The notes under the pieces were generated by a model, which made no database searches, was not told the DNA's origin, and saw only the letters and a program-made list of their open reading frames with translations. 64,000 bases of DNA from Bacteroidales bacterium. GTDB lineage: Bacteria > Bacteroidota > Bacteroidia > Bacteroidales > P3. A program made the translations under genes and the position numbers. Each line of letters starts with the position of its first letter. The stretch's first letter is position 1. This document shows, one piece after another, positions 62,180 through 64,000 of this stretch. The stretch spans positions 1 to 64,000 of the forward strand of contig JAFTDW010000035.1 of NCBI GenBank assembly GCA_017454015.1, in the 5' to 3' direction.

Positions 62180-64000
62180 CTACTGGGCTGCAGACAAGGC
62201 TGTTTTCATTGCAGCGTCGAGTCCGTCGGGATTTTTCCCGCCCGCAGTGGCATAGGCGGGGGTACCTCCGCCACCTCCCTGTATCTCCTTGCCGGCGGCA
62301 CGCACCATGACGGCGGCGCTGAGTCCGGCATCGACACGGTTCTGGCCGAGCGCTATGAGCAGCGACGGCTTGGCGCCGCAGGTGCTGCCGAGCACGAGCA
62401 CCATGTCGGGATACCTCTCGCGGAGTTGCAACAAGGGCTCTTTCAGAGTGGCGAGGTCCACATCAAGACGATGTGCATAGACAGGCGATTGTTTGACGTT
62501 GTCCTCAAGCTGGCGGCATATCTGCACAGCCTGCTGGCGCAGCAGCTCGTCGGCCTGTGTGCGCAGTGCTGCGTTGTCGTCTTGCAGACGAGCCACCGCG
62601 GCGACAATGTCTTTGGGAGCTTTCAGCTGTTCGCGCAGTTTATCTATGAGGTCGCGCTGGGAGTCCACCATGCTGTCGGCGGCTGCGGCGGTGACGGCTT
62701 CTATACGGCGCATGCCGGCAGCCACAGCGCCCTCGGCAACAATACGCAGCGAGCCAATACAACCCGTATTGGGCACATGGGTTCCGCCGCAGAACTCCAC
62801 ACTCTCGGCAAACTTCACCACACGCACCTTGTCGCCGTATTTCTCGCCGAAGAGAGCCATAGCCCCGAGTTTCTTGGCCTCCTCGATAGGCATGGCGCGA
62901 TGTTCCTCAAGGGGTATGGCACGCCGTATGTCGGCGTTAACCTGCCGTTCAACCTCACGCAGCTCTTCGGGGGTAAGTTTGGCAAAATGAGAGAAGTCGA
63001 AACGCAAACGGCTGTCGTCGACACTTGAGCCGCGTTGTTCCACATGGGTGCCCAGCACATTGCGCAGGGCCTTGTGGAGCAGATGGGTGGCAGAGTGGTT
63101 GCACTCCACAGCACGGCGGCGTGCCGCATCGACGGTGGCAACGGCGGCGCTATGCAACAAGGCTTCGCCATTGCCGAGCAATGCCTCGAATGCGTCGGCT
63201 GGAACTATATGCACTATAAGGTTATTCTCTTTCTTGGTGTCAACCACGGACAGATCCACCTCTGCCGCGGTGAAATGAAGCTTGCCGCGGTCGCCGGTCT
63301 GTCCGCCAGATTCGCCGTAGAACGGGGTGGCGTCGAATACAAGCTGGTAGAACACCTTGTCTTTCTGCTTTACGCGGCGGTAGCGTGCTATGTGTACTTC
63401 GGCGCTGAGGGTGTCATAGCCCACAAACTGCTCGGACACAGACGGCTGCAAATCAACCCAGTCGTCGTTCTCAACAGCAGCCGCGGCGCGGCTGCGTTGT
63501 TTCTGCTGTTCCAGACCACGGGCGAAGCCATCCATGTCGACAGTCCAGCCTATCTCCGTAGCCATAAGCTGCGTAAGGTCGACGGGGAAGCCGTAGGTGT
63601 CGAAAAGTTCAAAAGCAAAGTCGCCATCGACCTGGTGGGCACCGCTTTCGTGTGCACGCACATAGTCATCGAAACGGGCTATGCCACCTTGCAAGGTCTT
63701 GAGGAAGGCCTGTTCCTCTTCGAGTATTATACGTTCTATCAAGTCCTTGCCCTTCACTATCTCGGGGAACTGATGCCCCATCTGCTCCACAAGGACTGGC
63801 ACCAAGGTGTTGAGGAACGGCTCTTTGAGTGCAAGGAAAGTGTAGCCGTAGCGCACGGCGCGGCGCAGTATGCGGCGTATCACATAGCCGGCCTTGACGT
63901 TGCTCGGCAACTGTCCATCGGCAATGCTGAAAGCCACGGCGCGCAAGTGGTCGGCGCACACGCGCATTGCTATGTCGCTTTTCTCCTGCTGCCCATAGGG
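62180..64000 (-). CDS. alaS: Alanyl-tRNA synthetase, 3' part (truncated by window edge)
   Basis: The frame is open to the right edge; the codons before 63967 read PYGQQEKSDIA, the normal AlaRS continuation, so the start is outside. Present are part of the catalytic domain (RVCADHLRAVAFSIADGQLPSN, GYVIRRILRRAVRYG), the editing domain with HSATHLLHKALR and CGGTHVPNTG (zinc ligands for removing Ser and Gly), and the C-terminal C-Ala part ending GGGGGTPAYATAGGKNPDGL. Gene symbol by clear family match. Confidence 0.97.
   Translation of the reverse strand, partial: PYGQQEKSDIAMRVCADHLRAVAFSIADGQLPSNVKAGYVIRRILRRAVRYGYTFLALKEPFLNTLVPVLVEQMGHQFPEIVKGKDLIERIILEEEQAFLKTLQGGIARFDDYVRAHESGAHQVDGDFAFELFDTYGFPVDLTQLMATEIGWTVDMDGFARGLEQQKQRSRAAAAVENDDWVDLQPSVSEQFVGYDTLSAEVHIARYRRVKQKDKVFYQLVFDATPFYGESGGQTGDRGKLHFTAAEVDLSVVDTKKENNLIVHIVPADAFEALLGNGEALLHSAAVATVDAARRRAVECNHSATHLLHKALRNVLGTHVEQRGSSVDDSRLRFDFSHFAKLTPEELREVERQVNADIRRAIPLEEHRAMPIEEAKKLGAMALFGEKYGDKVRVVKFAESVEFCGGTHVPNTGCIGSLRIVAEGAVAAGMRRIEAVTAAAADSMVDSQRDLIDKLREQLKAPKDIVAAVARLQDDNAALRTQADELLRQQAVQICRQLEDNVKQSPVYAHRLDVDLATLKEPLLQLRERYPDMVLVLGSTCGAKPSLLIALGQNRVDAGLSAAVMVRAAGKEIQGGGGGTPAYATAGGKNPDGLDAAMKTALSAAQ

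Overview
The window is from a Bacteroidota genome, most likely order Bacteroidales. Promoters follow the phylum's TTG / TAnnTTTG pattern with 19-20 bp spacing. Several secreted proteins end in type IX secretion (T9SS, Por) sorting domains. SecA is about 1,100 residues long, and fimbrillin-like and formylglycine-generating-enzyme (FGE)-like surface proteins are present. I cannot name a genus from sequence alone.

Layout. 1-3142: 3' part of a tRNA-Phe, its terminator, and two secreted proteins. 3163-7029: secA, then a non-coding stretch with a 21-bp tandem array and a small inverted-repeat-bounded element. 7030-15720: a minus-strand block of surface genes. Two LPP20-like proteins and a lipoprotein paralogue lead it, followed by two CsgG/LpoB-like proteins. 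The second of these has a C-terminal FGE/C-type-lectin domain and is the target of a complete diversity-generating retroelement (DGR: HRDC accessory protein plus reverse transcriptase). A transglutaminase-like protein and a small lipoprotein end the block. 15721-16729: a structured, terminator-ended RNA on the minus strand and repeat-rich spacer. 16730-23493: housekeeping genes (rnz, a sodium symporter, era, rplY, prs).

23747-35353: tRNA-Leu(CAA) carrying an integrated element of 11.5 kb bounded by 39-bp direct repeats. It encodes a tyrosine integrase, small HTH proteins, an ASCH protein, a PAPS-reductase-like protein, a ParB-like protein, a small-terminase-like protein, a HigBA-type toxin-antitoxin pair, a repressor module, and an amidoligase with a class II glutamine amidotransferase. 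It has no capsid, large terminase or conjugation genes, so it looks like a phage satellite or small integrative element. 35474-44621: a CxxC-repeat/TerB protein coupled to sbcD and sbcC, then rdgB, a DUF151 nuclease, a BASS-type transporter and mntP. 44682-50927: lipoprotein, steroid-reductase-like membrane protein, tyrS and a large T9SS propeller protein. 51107-55187: a kce-like enzyme and a secreted peptidylarginine deiminase of the Porphyromonas PPAD architecture, flanked by related degenerate repeats, then tRNA-Arg(ACG). 55188-64000: phosphatase, a fimbrillin-like lipoprotein with a DGR-like C terminus, DUF58 protein, thioredoxin, an iteron-preceded DUF4143 ATPase, a TatD-like hydrolase and the 3' part of alaS.

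The strongest discovery in the window is the DGR. Template repeat 9341-9471 and variable repeat 11029-11159 are both 131 bp. They differ at 17 positions, every one an adenine in the template's coding strand. The template lies in frame inside the 3' end of the reverse transcriptase gene. The 3' flanks of template and variable repeat are inverted copies of each other. A second possible DGR target is at 56137-57753.
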